Shown: positions 22,054 to 33,627 of the stretch, piece by piece
Layout: the number at the start of each line of letters is the position of its first letter
How positions within the stretch are numbered: position 1 is the first letter of the stretch
NCBI GenBank assembly: GCA_015501075.1
Contig: JADNYJ010000331.1
Coordinates: 1 to 35,546, forward strand
Reading direction: 5' to 3'
From: Gymnopilus junonius
Lineage: Eukaryota; Basidiomycota; Agaricomycetes; Agaricales; Galerinaceae
DNA: 35,546 bases
The notes under the pieces: model-generated
Seen by the model: the letters and a program-made list of their open reading frames with translations, nothing else
What the model was told of the DNA's origin: nothing
Database searches by the model: none
Made by a program: the position numbers and the translations under genes

Positions 22054-22446
22054 CACTAACCTGGTAAGCAGGAGAAATGCCTTTCAGTAGAACGATGATG
22101 ACGACACTTTCTTAACAATTTCATGGTCTAGTTCCCTTGAATGTGCCATGCAAACTACTTGAATTATTTAGCAGGAGACATTACGGCGAGAGTTATCCAA
22201 TATTTTTGGAATACAAATATCGAGAAAGGCGGCTTTGGGAGGACGTCGTTTATCCTTTAATTCTAGCATCACTCACGCAGTAGTAGATTATTTTCGGGGA
22301 CCCACTTGACCAATGGTAGGCGGCCCACTTGCGCTCTTTGTCACGGGCCCGGCGTAGCACTAACAGCGGACGACGCCCTCATCCACGCAGTTTAAGTGCA
22401 GATCATTATTGAAGATATTATTATTCCGTTGGAGGAAGGCGCTATA

Positions 22447-23285
22447 CAAGGGGTATGTCAGCATTTGCCGAGCGACATGACCTTGGGAGGGAGGGTGTGG
22501 GTTGGGCGACCTTAAACGCGAAACTTACATGACTTATAGATGAGTGTATTTATGTGATTTTGGCAGCTGTAAGTGCTGAGAACAGTCTTAATATGCAACA
22601 AAGTGGTCTATTGACCACATTTGATCTGAAAAAAGGGCACAAGATGGCCAAGGGATGACTCTGCCATGTAAATGACATCATTTACATAGCCACAGCATCG
22701 CTTTCCACTGAAAAAATTCCATACGCAACACTTTTATGGATTGCAGCTTCACTTCTTCCCTGACTGAGCTCACTGGCCATACAACAAACTTTGAAAAAGA
22801 TATGTTTTGGTCCAAGTTCCAACTTGGGTGGCATTTATAATAGCTCTGTGATGTGTAATGACTCTGAGTGTGAGATGCTCATTGAGGATGTCAATCTTGT
22901 GCAGTGCACTGGCAGTGGTCCTGCCAATGCAACTTGATTTGTGCCAAGTTTTACCATTCTTAACAGTAAATGATAACCAAAAAAATTGACTTTATCCTTA
23001 CTATTATTTTATGTGTCGAGGTTTGGTCAAGGTCTTTTTGAGAAACCTAAAACAGCTTGGTTCTGTGACAACAATTACAAGATGGATACAGGATTCAGAG
23101 AGTATCAGCAAAGCAAAGAAACGGCAGAAGCAGCAGAAGGTGTAACCATGTAATAATCCGGGCCGGCTAAATGCGTGGGAATATACTTCTAAATTTAGCA
23201 GGTACAAGAGGGAGGGTGGCCACGGAGGAGCCTTAAACGTGAAAACCAAGGTTGTGTAGCGGAAATTTTTTTTACATACCCCTTG
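22447..23285. mobile_element. 839-bp non-autonomous hAT-like transposon
   Basis: Terminal inverted repeats CAAGGGGTATGT (22447-22458) and ACATACCCCTTG (23274-23285) are perfect over 12 bp. They are flanked by an identical 8-bp target duplication, GCGCTATA, at 22439-22446 and 23286-23293. A CA-A-G-G start with an 8-bp duplication is the hAT signature. No transposase frame remains. A plus-strand frame at about 22668-22965 with two stops (STEKIPYATLLWIAASLLP...) may be captured or leftover coding sequence of unknown family. Confidence 0.8.
22668..22685. repeat. Perfect 8-bp-arm inverted repeat inside the hAT-like element
   Basis: GTAAATGA, CA, TCATTTAC. A short palindrome with no assigned role. 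Confidence 0.6.
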
Positions 23286-23293
23286 GCGCTATA

Positions 23294-24153
23294 CATTGTG
23301 AAATGAGCGAGGACTGCAAGTTTGCTCAGCATTGCTTCGCCTTTAAGGTGTGACCTACGCATTGTGACGGGCTTCGGCTTGTTCTATCCGTCCACCTCCG
23401 AGTCGTCCGATTGCTTTACGAAGCATTCCGTGGAAGACTTTCATAAGCTTTCATGCCCGTTAACTTCTCAACGTTCAACCTCAATAGGATTCAGAAATGA
23501 ACCCTTCACACATTCGATTCACACACACTCTAAAAAGCAAGGGTCAAGTCTTTGGTACCTGGCCATTATTAGCTTAAAAGGTAATTGGCCTGCAGCGCCT
23601 GACGTAGAACTGACCATGCATGACCCGTTCTCATCAGGCACACCTCGTTTAAAAGCAAAGGTAAGTAGCTCCTGCCAGGCAGATACGTGAGTTGATTTAA
23701 TTTAATTAAATAAACTCTCAAGAAGTCGAAATCGAAGACAAGCAAAAGTCCACCTCAATCGCACTCCGAAAACGTACCCGCGCGGACTACCCAGCTAGAA
23801 TAAGGAAATGTGTTCACCGTGAACGGCAACTACTTCCTTTTCTCTGGTTCTCACCAACACCTTCGAATTCGGAAGCGTAAGAGCATTGTAAGAGCAAATA
23901 CGTCACGATTCTTTTTCAGCGTTCACCAAGTTCTTTTTATAGTCCATCGCAATGGTTTGTTCTAGTCCACCTCGAGGGCATAACAAGTCTGTTTTAGCAA
24001 TGTGATAATAGGAATCACAACGATGCATTAGACAGATATAAGAGGGTGCCTGGCATTTCATATCCGAGTTTCTCGCATGCGTTGATACCCTCGTATTAGG
24101 TGGGTTTTCTTTCTCACTCGTCAGTGAACTCCCACCAGGGCCAACTCTAACCC
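23294..24153. other. Upstream region of the F-box gene, nothing firmly recognised
   Basis: A 122-codon plus-strand frame (23322-23690) ends next to a splice-donor-like GTAAGT at about 23660, but has no recognisable domain and no clear partner exon. The rest is the presumed promoter of the gene starting at 24154. Confidence 0.35.
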
Positions 24154-26141
24154 ATGTCTTTACAGAGAACCATGACATTGTGTGCGGCAGCCCCCATCCC
24201 TCAAAGAGCAAATTCTCTCAAGGCATCGCCGCCATTTCACATCGTGCCCATAAGCAAGCTTCCACCAGAAATCCTCGAAGAAATCTTCAAATTATGCGTC
24301 TTGGGGATGTACGAACCTCGTCCCTACTACACGCCCTCCTCTTCCTCGCACGCCCTTCAGGACCATGCCACATCCCGCGAAGAAAATCACTACCTCCCTT
24401 GGATGCAAGTCTGCTCCGCCTGGCGTATCATCTCCCTTTCCTCTCCTCGTCTCTGGTGCACAGTTGACTTATCCCTTTCTTCCCATTTTGCTGAGGAGTG
24501 TTTGAGGAGGTCAAAGAACGCCTTGATAACCCTTATTTCTTCAACCTCGGAGTATGGGCCGTTGCGGTTGTTTTCAAATGAACAAGACTATCACAATTGT
24601 CCACTGTCGCCTTCCAGTCACCTTTCATCTCTGCGCTTGAACGCAAGTCGTATCAAACTCATCGACCTCTTCCTATTCCCAACCGGCATGTACACGCTCT
24701 TCAACACCATCCTTTCCTCCTCCTTTTTTCCCTACCTAACCTAACGTCCCTTACGCTGAAACTGCCTCCTCTTTCCCGTCCAATTATTCTTCCATCATCC
24801 ATCACCCTCGCCCATATTCGACATCTCGCACTAGAAGGCGTCACTATCTCTCAGGGACATAAGGGCTGGGCCGAACTGCACTTGCTTAGATATTTCTCAC
24901 TCAGAGGGCTAGATGAAGAAGCGTCTCCTTCCGTTGAGGACGTACGCGGCATTTTAGAGAGGTCGTCCAGGTCTTTGGAAGTGGTCAAGTTAGATGACTG
25001 GAGGCCTTCCTATGTCTTGGTTGACAGTCGTCTCGAAGATGTTGGCGGCGACGCGGGTTACAATGGCAATGAAGAAAAAGAGGCAACACAACTTCTACAT
25101 CTAAAATTTCTGACAGTGTCATCCACCCAAAACATTCTAACCTCCCTCTTCTCGTCGCACCGTCAATCTCGCCTCATTCTAAACCCAGACGCTCGGGTAA
25201 GGCTCTTCGTCTCCCTGTCAGAGGATCTGCATACCATCTTTCCTGGTGGGCGGCTACCCTATACACATGCCTATGACGCCAAAGTTAGTGACAGCGGCGT
25301 TTGCAGAGCTTCTAGCCTTTCACAAGTTAGGCTTAGCATCCCGCTCGCTGATCAGGTCCAGGACCGTTTGGCCACCGGCCCCGACCGAGTCGGAAACGCA
25401 CAGTCACCTTCCGCCTACAAGGGGACAGACATCATCCAAACCATTCGTCTCTCAAAGAACGGAGTCCACTTCCTCACCTCGCATGCATCTGCTTGGATTA
25501 CTGACTCCCAAACTCGAGCCGATACTCAACCACCTATTTTATTCTCCGTGAGCTCCGCGCGTCCCGTCGGGACGCACATATGCTCTTCTATTCCTCATTT
25601 ACTTTCCAATAAATTGGAATGGATCACCAAGCTCGAGCTGAATACAGGTGTCCTGATTTTGAGTAGCTTGATTACGAGTGGAGGTCCTAATAACACATTT
25701 AATTCAAAACATGAAGAAGGCATCCCTGAACATGATTTATACGCACTATTTTCACACCTCGTCGGCCTGGAGACACTCTGTGTAGGGTTTAATGACCTCG
25801 GCTCTCTCTGTAGAGTCTTACTACGCCAGATACCATCACAGTCTCAGCCTATACTTGCACCCCGACTTTCCAACATTTCATTCGGCAAGCCCTCAGAAGC
25901 CTGGTGGCACTTCTCTCAGCTATGGCTCGGATCTGTCGTCCAGTTCGTCGAGTCAAGATGTAGGTCCGTATCAAGGCCAGCCTTACAAGAACCATATTGT
26001 GTGCAGCCCATTCAGGCCGTGGAGTTCCTCAGATGCCATGGTATCACGAAACAGTGTGAGAGTCAGGAAATGTGGGAATTGAGTATGATGGTGCCCCTTG
26101 TGATCGTGCAAGAGGGGGTTGTTGGAAAGAGTCGGTTTTGA
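24154..26141 (+). CDS. F-box protein of a second subfamily
   Basis: Probable SCF substrate receptor. An F-box core, ISKLPPEILEEIFKLCVLG (about residues 34-52), is followed by PWMQVCSAWRIISLSSPRLWCTVDLS, the usual mushroom F-box pattern. A long leucine-rich-like region ending at the TGA at 26139-26141 follows. The N-terminal frame stops at 24742-24744; the remainder continues in another frame from LPNLTSLTLKLPPLS. One extra T in the T6 run at 24724-24729 joins them without loss, and no GT...AG intron does so. I therefore read one gene of about 660 residues carrying a one-base error or frameshift. It lacks the N-terminal coiled coil of the other F-box copies here. The true start may be the ATG at 24172. 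Confidence 0.7.
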
Positions 26142-27656
26142 TGTATGCTTGTTTGCTTTATGATCACCTCCCGTTATCCCTCCAGGTGAATGATGACCTC
26201 AATTCGTTGAATTTTCAAAGCGAATGTCATTACATATTGAACGCTTATAATACTCGAGGTTCGAGCTTGAGTTGAGAGTTTGATTGCCAGGACAAGCCAT
26301 ATATACACCCTCAGGCTATAATTGTTATTTGAAGACTTGGACGATACGAAACCATAACTCCGAGCGGGACGGAATTTCTACGGTTCCCATTTCACATTGC
26401 TTTCAACACAGGCGTGAACAGCACGTCGAATCGTACGTCCCAAATATTTGACCGCCCCATAGCCGGATCCATGGTCCATTCTACCCATTTCCGAGGTAGA
26501 CGATGATAAGTGTCGTATATCCCTCGTCATCAAAATTCAATCGGGAAAACCATCTACGTACTGCCGCAGTAAAGACCCCAAATTTGTCTGCTGAATCGTA
26601 ATGAAATTCCGAATGCACCGTGCGAGTAAAACCATGAGCTGGAACCTGAGCCTCGAGAGAAGCACGCCCTACTTTGATTCCCTGCTTTGTAGGCGCTTCT
26701 ACGCTTCTGTTGCTTCTGTGCCTTGAGAATTTTATTGGCAGCTGTTGATACCCTTGATGATACCGCCAGCCCTACTCGGCAGGCGGAAGGACTTGGAAAA
26801 AAGGAGGGCACTCCGAAATATTCGGAATGCCGAGGATTTGGAGGAGACACAAACTGGTAAAGGACCAGAAGGGACTTAATTAGACTAAAGTTAGATGAGG
26901 CACAAATACAGAATACAATATCCCTCCGAATTTCCTCATTTTAAAGAGCAAGGAAATAGAGATGACAATCCACAGTGAGATTTTGAAAAACAGGGCCGCT
27001 CTCGAGTTGGTCTTTGCATAATAATCACCTTCGGCAATCTCGGCCCAGGACCACCAACACATGGATTTATTCCTTTTCGGAACAGCGCCCCGGCTTCCCT
27101 GATATGGTATGTATGTCCGAACGCCAACTTGACGCCAACCGCCAACAAGATGCCATGCGGCATGCTTTACTGGAGAAAAAGCACTATCTACCAGTAGATG
27201 AACGATCCAAGCTTGTCAGGAGTATTTGCCCCATCTGAACAAGATCTGAACTTGTGGGCATAGGCCACAGCCTGAAAAGGACGCAGTGCCGTCGTGTCCC
27301 TTCATTTTGGAGAAAATTGTGATAGAAAATAAATCTCTCGAGCCATAGCAATAGGCTCAATAGTATAACATTCGGGTGAAATATCCAATCCAACCGAAGA
27401 TCGGGGAAGGAAAAACTAAGGCCAGGCGGAAAATTCACACGACATCACAGCAGGAATTTTTCAAAAATGAGAAATTGTGTCCAGCCGACGGGAAGATTTT
27501 TTTTTTACCGCTGATCTTTAAAGGGAGAATCCGGGCCCATGTGCAACATTCATTGTCACATTTTTATGTTTTTCATTGACCGTTCAGCTACACGGATTCC
27601 TCTCGACACTTTTTTCAAGAGGGCCCTCTTACTAGAACAAAGAACAAAGAGTCGCC
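26142..27656. other. Intergenic region between two F-box genes
   Basis: Only short frames on both strands and no domain. A palindrome CCGAATATTTCGG-like element occurs near 26812-26825. No transposon ends or RNA genes are evident. Confidence 0.5.
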
Positions 27657-28952
27657 ATGAATGAGGGCCCTTGGGATATAATACCCGGGCCAGCATCGAA
27701 AATGAACCACCAAGAAAGGCTCGCAAAGATTCTTCAGAAACTCGACATTCAAAGAGAAATTCGTCAACTTCTCATTGAGAACGTTGCCAACCTCGACAAC
27801 ATTATAGTAAAGACGAAATTGAAGTATGCGCAGACGTCCAACGAGCATTCGCCCATTTTGTGCGTCCCAGTTGAACTAACGTCGTCAATTTTTCGACTGG
27901 TTGCGGGAAACAACGAAGATAGTAGGCACACACTATCCCATGTTTGCCATTCATGGCGTTCAATTTCACTTTCTCTGCCCGAATTATGGACCTCCTTCCG
28001 ATATTCTGGTCGACCTTCCGATCTGGATCGCATCACGGCCCATATCGAGAGGTCTGGTAATCGAGTCCTAGATCTCTATTTCACGATCGTTCCTCGTCAA
28101 GGCCCTTGGAAGGGTGTCCTAGAAAAGGCCATGGGCCAGGTGTTCCGCTGGCGGAGCCTCATTTTACAATTTTATCCGGAGGGGTTTCAAGATCGCCAAG
28201 ACTTGTTATCAGAGATATTTAGTCAACAACTATCTGCACCGAACCTCGAAGTCTTAGAGGTTATAATCGACGCAAGGATGGAATATGAGATTCCATTCGC
28301 TCTTCCAGCTCGACCATACTTCCTGGGTCGCGCCCCTAAACTTAGTCGCTCTCGGTTTGACTCATGGTCCTTAAAGGCGTGCATGCCTATATCGAATGTC
28401 ACGGTTACAACTCTCGACATAATCCATCCACTCTGGACACCAGCGAAGTACCCTTTCAGGGTATTTCTTGACATATTAATGTCGACCCGTCTGGTAAATC
28501 TGTCTCTATCAGGAGATATATTTTATCTACCATATCAGGACGTACCAGTCGTTGCACCCGGGCTGAAAAATCTCAGGCTTGCGAAATGCCACAACCTCGC
28601 TTCCCGTATATTCAACTACTTTCAAGCACCAAACTTGGAGCTTCTCATTCTTGTTGATATTGATATCGATGAACATTGGAATTTTCCTCTTGGTATCAAT
28701 TTGACCAACGGCATAGTCCCAGTTCCCTTCCCTTCTTTACGCTCAATTGCGTTCATCCTTTGCAACACCGACTTTCTTTGTGTTTCACGTTTAGCCCAAC
28801 TAACGAAAAATGTGACAGATCTCTATGTAGTCCAGGACTTAAACAGGGTGCCGAACATAAATCTCTGCAGGGAAATGATGAAAGCACCAGAGGCGAATAT
28901 TTGGCCTGGCCTAGAGGCTCTCTTCTGCCGCTTAAAACGGATTGATAGGTGA
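27657..28952 (+). CDS. Coiled-coil/F-box-like protein, copy 3
   Basis: A 431-codon open frame, the best preserved of the three coiled-coil F-box paralogues. Residues about 18-60 form a heptad coiled coil (RLAKILQKLDIQREIRQLL). PVELTSSIFRLV and LSHVCHSWRSISLSLPELW (about residues 92-112) are the F-box-like part, followed by leucine-rich segments (STRLVNLSLSGDIF, APNLELLIL). Homology to copies 1 and 2 continues past the stop at 28950-28952, in two other frames, to TGA 29247-29249 (DDRHFGGLTDE..., then DAKAWEEHHPKTW...DDTDFVPWP). Either the C-terminus has been lost by frameshift or bases are missing. The ATG at 27702 is an alternative start. Confidence 0.75.
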   Translation: MNEGPWDIIPGPASKMNHQERLAKILQKLDIQREIRQLLIENVANLDNIIVKTKLKYAQTSNEHSPILCVPVELTSSIFRLVAGNNEDSRHTLSHVCHSWRSISLSLPELWTSFRYSGRPSDLDRITAHIERSGNRVLDLYFTIVPRQGPWKGVLEKAMGQVFRWRSLILQFYPEGFQDRQDLLSEIFSQQLSAPNLEVLEVIIDARMEYEIPFALPARPYFLGRAPKLSRSRFDSWSLKACMPISNVTVTTLDIIHPLWTPAKYPFRVFLDILMSTRLVNLSLSGDIFYLPYQDVPVVAPGLKNLRLAKCHNLASRIFNYFQAPNLELLILVDIDIDEHWNFPLGINLTNGIVPVPFPSLRSIAFILCNTDFLCVSRLAQLTKNVTDLYVVQDLNRVPNINLCREMMKAPEANIWPGLEALFCRLKRIDR

Positions 28953-29249
28953 TGATAGGCACTTCGGGGGATTAACAGACGAGAAGAGAGATTTAGAGGG
29001 ATTGCTAGGAATTGTTACCTGGCGCTTGGAGAATCTCAACAAGCAGTGTGTCCTAAAATTACAGGATAGGATGCTAAAGCTTGGGAGGAACACCATCCGA
29101 AAACGTGGAAGCAACTCACCGACAAAGGGTTGTTTGAGGAGTGGGTCGCTCCTGATGATACAGACTTCGTTCCTTGGCCCGCGCGCTCCACTGAGTCTAT
29201 TGAAAGTTGTCGTATGTGGGAGGATAGATTTTCTTTCAGTCTTAGCTGA
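28953..29249 (+). pseudogene. Frame-shifted C-terminal tail of F-box copy 3
   Basis: Encodes the conserved family tail in two frames: DDRHFGGLTDEKRDLEGLL...TWRLENLNKQCVLKLQD, then DAKAWEEHHPKTWKQLTD...DFVPWPARS. Adding one base near 29070 and changing the frame once near 28950 would give one continuous protein like copies 1 and 2. Confidence 0.6.
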
Positions 29250-29439
29250 AAGGGAATGATCAATTCGACGGTCAGAAGGGCAGTATGATGGAGCAACTTG
29301 TACCCTTGGGGAGAGTATAGTTGAGATTGAGTAGGTCAAATGGGCCCATCTTCACCACATACAGGCACAAATCTCATGCGACTGAGTGAAAGCCTTAGTA
29401 GCATGTCTGAACTTTTGAATTCAATGGTAGCAATTGATT

Positions 29440-29506
29440 GTTGAACGTTGAACGTTGAACGCCGCACAGCACTTGGAGATCTATAGATCTATGAATCTAT
29501 AAATAG
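29440..29506 (+). promoter_or_regulatory. Promoter of the kinase gene: GTTGAAC repeats, palindrome, TATA box
   Basis: Three head-to-tail GTTGAAC units (29440-29460), a perfect 14-bp palindrome AGATCTATAGATCT (29477-29490) and a TATA box CTATAAATAG (29497-29506) lie within 70 bp, about 90 bp before the ATG at 29592. Confidence 0.5.
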
Positions 29507-29591
29507 CGAAAGCTGCCCTTCCAGTCAGAAAACGACACTGGTGAATAGGCACCGCCCCATAGTCATTCTTACCTTCTTCTCAGCCATCATC

Positions 29592-31852
29592 ATGCCACTT
29601 GATGGTGGGGTGGGCATCTCAGCCGCTGTTGCCATCGGTGCCAAGTTCATTGAACGCTCCAAATTTACGGCTCGTCACGACGGCATATACGACAAAGAAG
29701 CTGAGAAGAGAGTAAAGCTTGCAGATCGTTTTGACAGGATACCCAAGGAAGATGTGGATCATTTCGAATTGGATGAATACAACTGGCTTCATTCCAAGTT
29801 TTGTTCAATTCTTCCCATTAACCTCGGACTGCTTCATTGTTAACGCCTTAACGTCTTCAGAACATTAGAAGACCTTCTGAATTACAAGAATGTCCAAGAT
29901 GAGTACAAGTCAATGGAATGGTACGAGCAATTTTTCCAGAAATATCGTACTCGAGGAAGAGTTCGGAAAGCCAAGAGACAAGTTCAATCGTCTATAGTGA
30001 AAGAGGGCCTTCATATCGAGGTACATGCGAGCATCAGCTGTGATATCGATGCCCAGCTCATACTTCAACTTAACGCTCATGTCTTTAGGATCTCGAAGCG
30101 TACTCGCGTTCAAACTCAAGTCGGTGTTCATCTGTAGGGTCCGTCATAGGTGGATCCGAGTCTGGATTGGACCTTGGTCGATCGCGACCATATCGTACCG
30201 ATTCATGCTCGGTCCGTGCCTCAGGAGGGTCTCCCCCTTCCGCAAGTCTGGATGATATCAACAATGATGAAAATAGGGAAAAGGTTACCGCGCAGGTGTC
30301 TGACTGGTTATCATCCATGGAGCAAGAACCCAGCGACGACGTACCAGATCAATCCAATCTGAGCCCATTGTTTGGGAATGATGTCCCTGTTAGACCTTCC
30401 GATGCAGACTTCGAAAGTCCCATACAGATGATTAAGTCTTTGCACGCCAGTCAAGATCCCGACGATGAACCTAAGAGTGACGATATCAATGACCACAGTG
30501 CTATGAACAGCGACAAGAAAGGCAAACGCACGCCACTCGACGACCTCAAGCGTTTCTTGAATCAACACCTCCCAAATTCAAAAAAGGAACCGCCTAGAAC
30601 AGCTACGAATCAGGCTTCTTTGGGCATTGATGCGCAGCCCCAACTTGTAGGGATGCACATGCACGACTCTTCTTGGTTGGAAAACCGCAACAAACCTTTC
30701 AACGAATACTACTCAAAATGGAGGAAAGTCGGGAGCAATAGGAGAGTGCAGCTCATTAAAAGAAAGACCGACGGGGCAGTACTATGCGCTCTTAAAAAAT
30801 ATGAGCCAAGGCGAAAGGAGCAGCCAGAAAAAGAGTACCAGAAAAAAATCGTTGCAGAATTTTGTATCAGTTCCACCCTCAAGCATCCGAACGTCATACA
30901 CACCTTCGATCTTATGACTGACCATGGTAGTTCTATGAAGTGAGCCTTACGGTTATGATAAAACCCTTCATTTCTGATTCTTTAGGTCACAGAATACCTA
31001 CCTTATGATCTCTTTTCAGTTGTTATGACAGGAAAGATGACTAGATCAGAAATATACTGCATATTTCGTCAAATATGCGACGGCGTTAGATATCTTCATT
31101 CCACAGGTGTTGCCCATCTAGATCTCAAGCTTGATAACTGCCGCATTGCAGATACCAATGTCGTTAAGATTTCCGACTTCAGCACAGCTACCGGTTTCCG
31201 CTATCCAGGTTTGGGTGGCACTCCAGCTGTCGGTGTCACTGGTAGCGACCCTTACATGGCCCCTGAAATCTTTACGCAGGATTCTTATGAAGCACCCAAA
31301 GCTGACGTTTGGAGCGTCGGAATCATCTTCTTGTGCATGATATTGAGAAGGTTTCCTTGGAAGATTGCAGAGAATTCTGACATATCCTTTCAAACCTTCG
31401 TCAAAGCGCACCCAGATCAGTCTACAATTCCAATTCCAGAGCGCTCGACTTCTCCGTTAGAAGAAACCATATTGCAATATTCAGTCAGCGTAGATACCCT
31501 TCAAACAGGAGGTGCCAGTTCTATCTTCAATCTTCTCCCCAGGGAAACAAGGCGAACATTGAAGAGGATGATAGTCATTGATCCATTAACGCGGTGTACT
31601 CTGGAAGAATTGTTGCAGAGCCAGGAGTCGGAGACTGGGAATACAACCAGGAGTCAAAACAGGAGAATAAAGCGAATGTCGGTTGGGAGTTCTACAGGGA
31701 CCCCTTCCATTATTGACAAGAGCAGTGAACCACTGGCAGAAAATGATGACTGGCTGCGCAGCATTTTACCGGTGTTGCAGACCTGGCGTGGAACCAAATC
31801 ACGTACATGTTACGGTCAAAGTGGAAGAGAAACAGGAGAAGAGATTCTTTAG
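29592..31852 (+). CDS. Ser/Thr protein kinase, HAL/SAT4 (Npr1/Hal5-like) family
   Basis: Relatives control plasma-membrane transporter stability and ion homeostasis. Exons: 29592-29797, 29861-30020, 30089-30939, 30986-31852; adding one base at the TT at 30931-30932 restores DHGSFYEVTEYL across the last intron and makes the length divisible by three (about 694 residues). The first 320 residues are charged and Ser-rich. The kinase domain follows: ATP-site Lys in VLCALKKY, catalytic loop HLDLKLDN, DFS in place of DFG, GSDPYMAPE and DVWSVGIIFLCMILRRFPWK, the last strongly diagnostic of the family. The Arg of HRD is Leu, and DFG Gly is Ser; the catalytic Asp residues remain. Near 31790 another frame (NHVHVTVKVEEKQEKRFF) looks like the expected family tail, so a second slip is possible. 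A TATA box lies upstream. Confidence 0.85.
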
Positions 31853-31986
31853 CTGTAATGTAGTCCTTGAAGGTAGAAAACAATTTGTGTCATTTCCCGG
31901 AAGCACAAGGTGGGATAAGATTTGAGCTCCGCTTCAACTATTCAAAGTCGGTGGCGCTGTGCAAGGCGACCTCAACACCTTCCGTG

Positions 31987-33627
31987 ATGAGCTCAGACAC
32001 TAAGGATCCCTTACTGGCTTTACGACAGGCCATTAGGTTTCATAGCAAAATCACTTATGCCAACAAGGCTGGACCATGCTCTTCTCTCCCAGAAGCTACC
32101 GAATTTATCATTGACGGCAAGCCATTTCCAAAAATCCAGCCGGAGTATCGGAAAGCCGGGTCATCGTCAGACTTTTATACCTTGGATGCTGTATTCGTTG
32201 CCTGGTTCTTACGGCATTCCAATGGTGCAGAGTATATGAAGCATGCTAGAGAGCACGGGCTAGCTGTTGGTTTCGTCAGTGTGACGGAGCGAAAACACGT
32301 CGAGTGGTTAGAAGGGAAGGCTTCCGATGATGACCAGATAGCGCCTCTTGCTTGTGAGTATGAGCTTGAAATATGCTTTCATGCACTCATTTTTTTTTAC
32401 TAGCTGAGTCCACGACTCCTCCAGGATCCCCCCCTAGAACGACAACTGGGCAAGCGCTTCCACCAACGCCACGCGGCGACCTACGGAGACCTCTACGACA
32501 ACGCCTGCTAAACGACGATATGTAACCGACACTCATGATCTTGAAGTGGTCAAGAAAATCAGGCAGAATGAGGTGGAATTGAAGGATCGGCAATACTGTG
32601 TTGAGGGGGCAAACCCAACGTGAGGACCACACCCTTTTCAGACATAGTGCCTGCTGAAAACTTGCCACCATTACAGAATTTTGCTACCGTGCGGACGACG
32701 TACAGTGAACGTTTAAAGAAGTTGAAGGAGGCCAGCCGGTCTGGCGCTGCACCTCCTCCAACCACGCCAGCTACAGGTATGTTGTCCTGTCAACCTCGAC
32801 ATCTCTTTCCACCTCATTTTCTCAATCAGATCCAAAGCTGTTAGCTCGAAAAGCCCGTGAGTCAATTCTGGATGATAAAGCCAACTGCTAGCCGACTGAC
32901 TGACCTTTGTAGGCCACAACCAACCAATCATCATGATTTCGTCTTCTCCTACCGCCCTCATCACCATGCACAACGTCAAAAAGTTCCTGGAAGACTCTGT
33001 GTACGCGCCCTATCGAAGTAAACGTTATCACTATCTGACGCATGTCTATCTCCAGATTTGAGCCTTCGCAAGATGCCCGTGCTAGGGCCACGGCTGAGGG
33101 TAACGTTCGGCCGGAAGATCTCATCCCGATTTACCGGAAACGAACAACCATCGACTCCAGTGGGAAGGAGACAGTAGTGAAATCCACGTATTTCGTGATA
33201 GACAGTGTCGAAGCTCTGGCGAAATTTGGGGCAGACGCTTGGGACCGCGTTGTGTGCGTAATGACCACCGGTCAAGCTTGGCAGTTCCGACCTTACAAAT
33301 GGAACGAACCTCGACAATTATTTCATAATGGTGCGTATTTTTAAAAGAGCGTCCCGTCGCGTGCCTTGTGCCTTTCACTTATTTCTGCGCAACCCAGTCA
33401 AAGGAGTCTATGTCTCGTGGTCAAATGACCCCCCGAACGCGAAGATCAAGGACTGGAATGTTACTGAGCTCAAGGTACGCTTTACGTTACACTATTTTCT
33501 TTTCTTTACTAATTGTTTCCAGATCGATCCTCACAGGCGACACGTCGACAAGTCTGTAGTAGCTCATTTCTGGAAGATGTTGGATACTTGGATACAAACC
33601 AACAAACCTTCACTCACCAAGACGTAG
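31987..33627 (+). CDS. CDC73: Cdc73/parafibromin, Paf1 complex subunit
   Basis: Nuclear Paf1-complex subunit that binds elongating RNA polymerase II and promotes histone modification and 3'-end formation. Exons: 31987-32353, 32404-32776, 32830-32856, 32913-33000, 33056-33330, 33398-33474, 33523-33627; all introns 48-67 nt. The N-terminal part (DPLLALRQAIRF, FYTLDAVFVAWFL) matches the parafibromin N-terminal fold. The middle holds KRRYVTDTHDLEVVKKIRQ, and the C-terminus is the Ras-like Cdc73 domain (PIIMISSSPTALITMHNVKK, FLEDSV, GQAWQFRPYKW, VKGVYVSWSND, VAHFWKMLD). Two one-base deficits, at G3 32448-32450 and C3 32614-32616, break the frame; adding both gives exactly 437 residues, near the yeast length. 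I infer sequence errors in an otherwise intact essential-type gene. It follows the kinase gene on the same strand by 134 bp. Confidence 0.93.

Noticed and set aside
32448..32616. Programmed frameshifting in CDC73
   Set aside because: Two separate slips at ordinary short runs, no slippery-site pattern, and the same type of deficit in unrelated genes points to sequence error.
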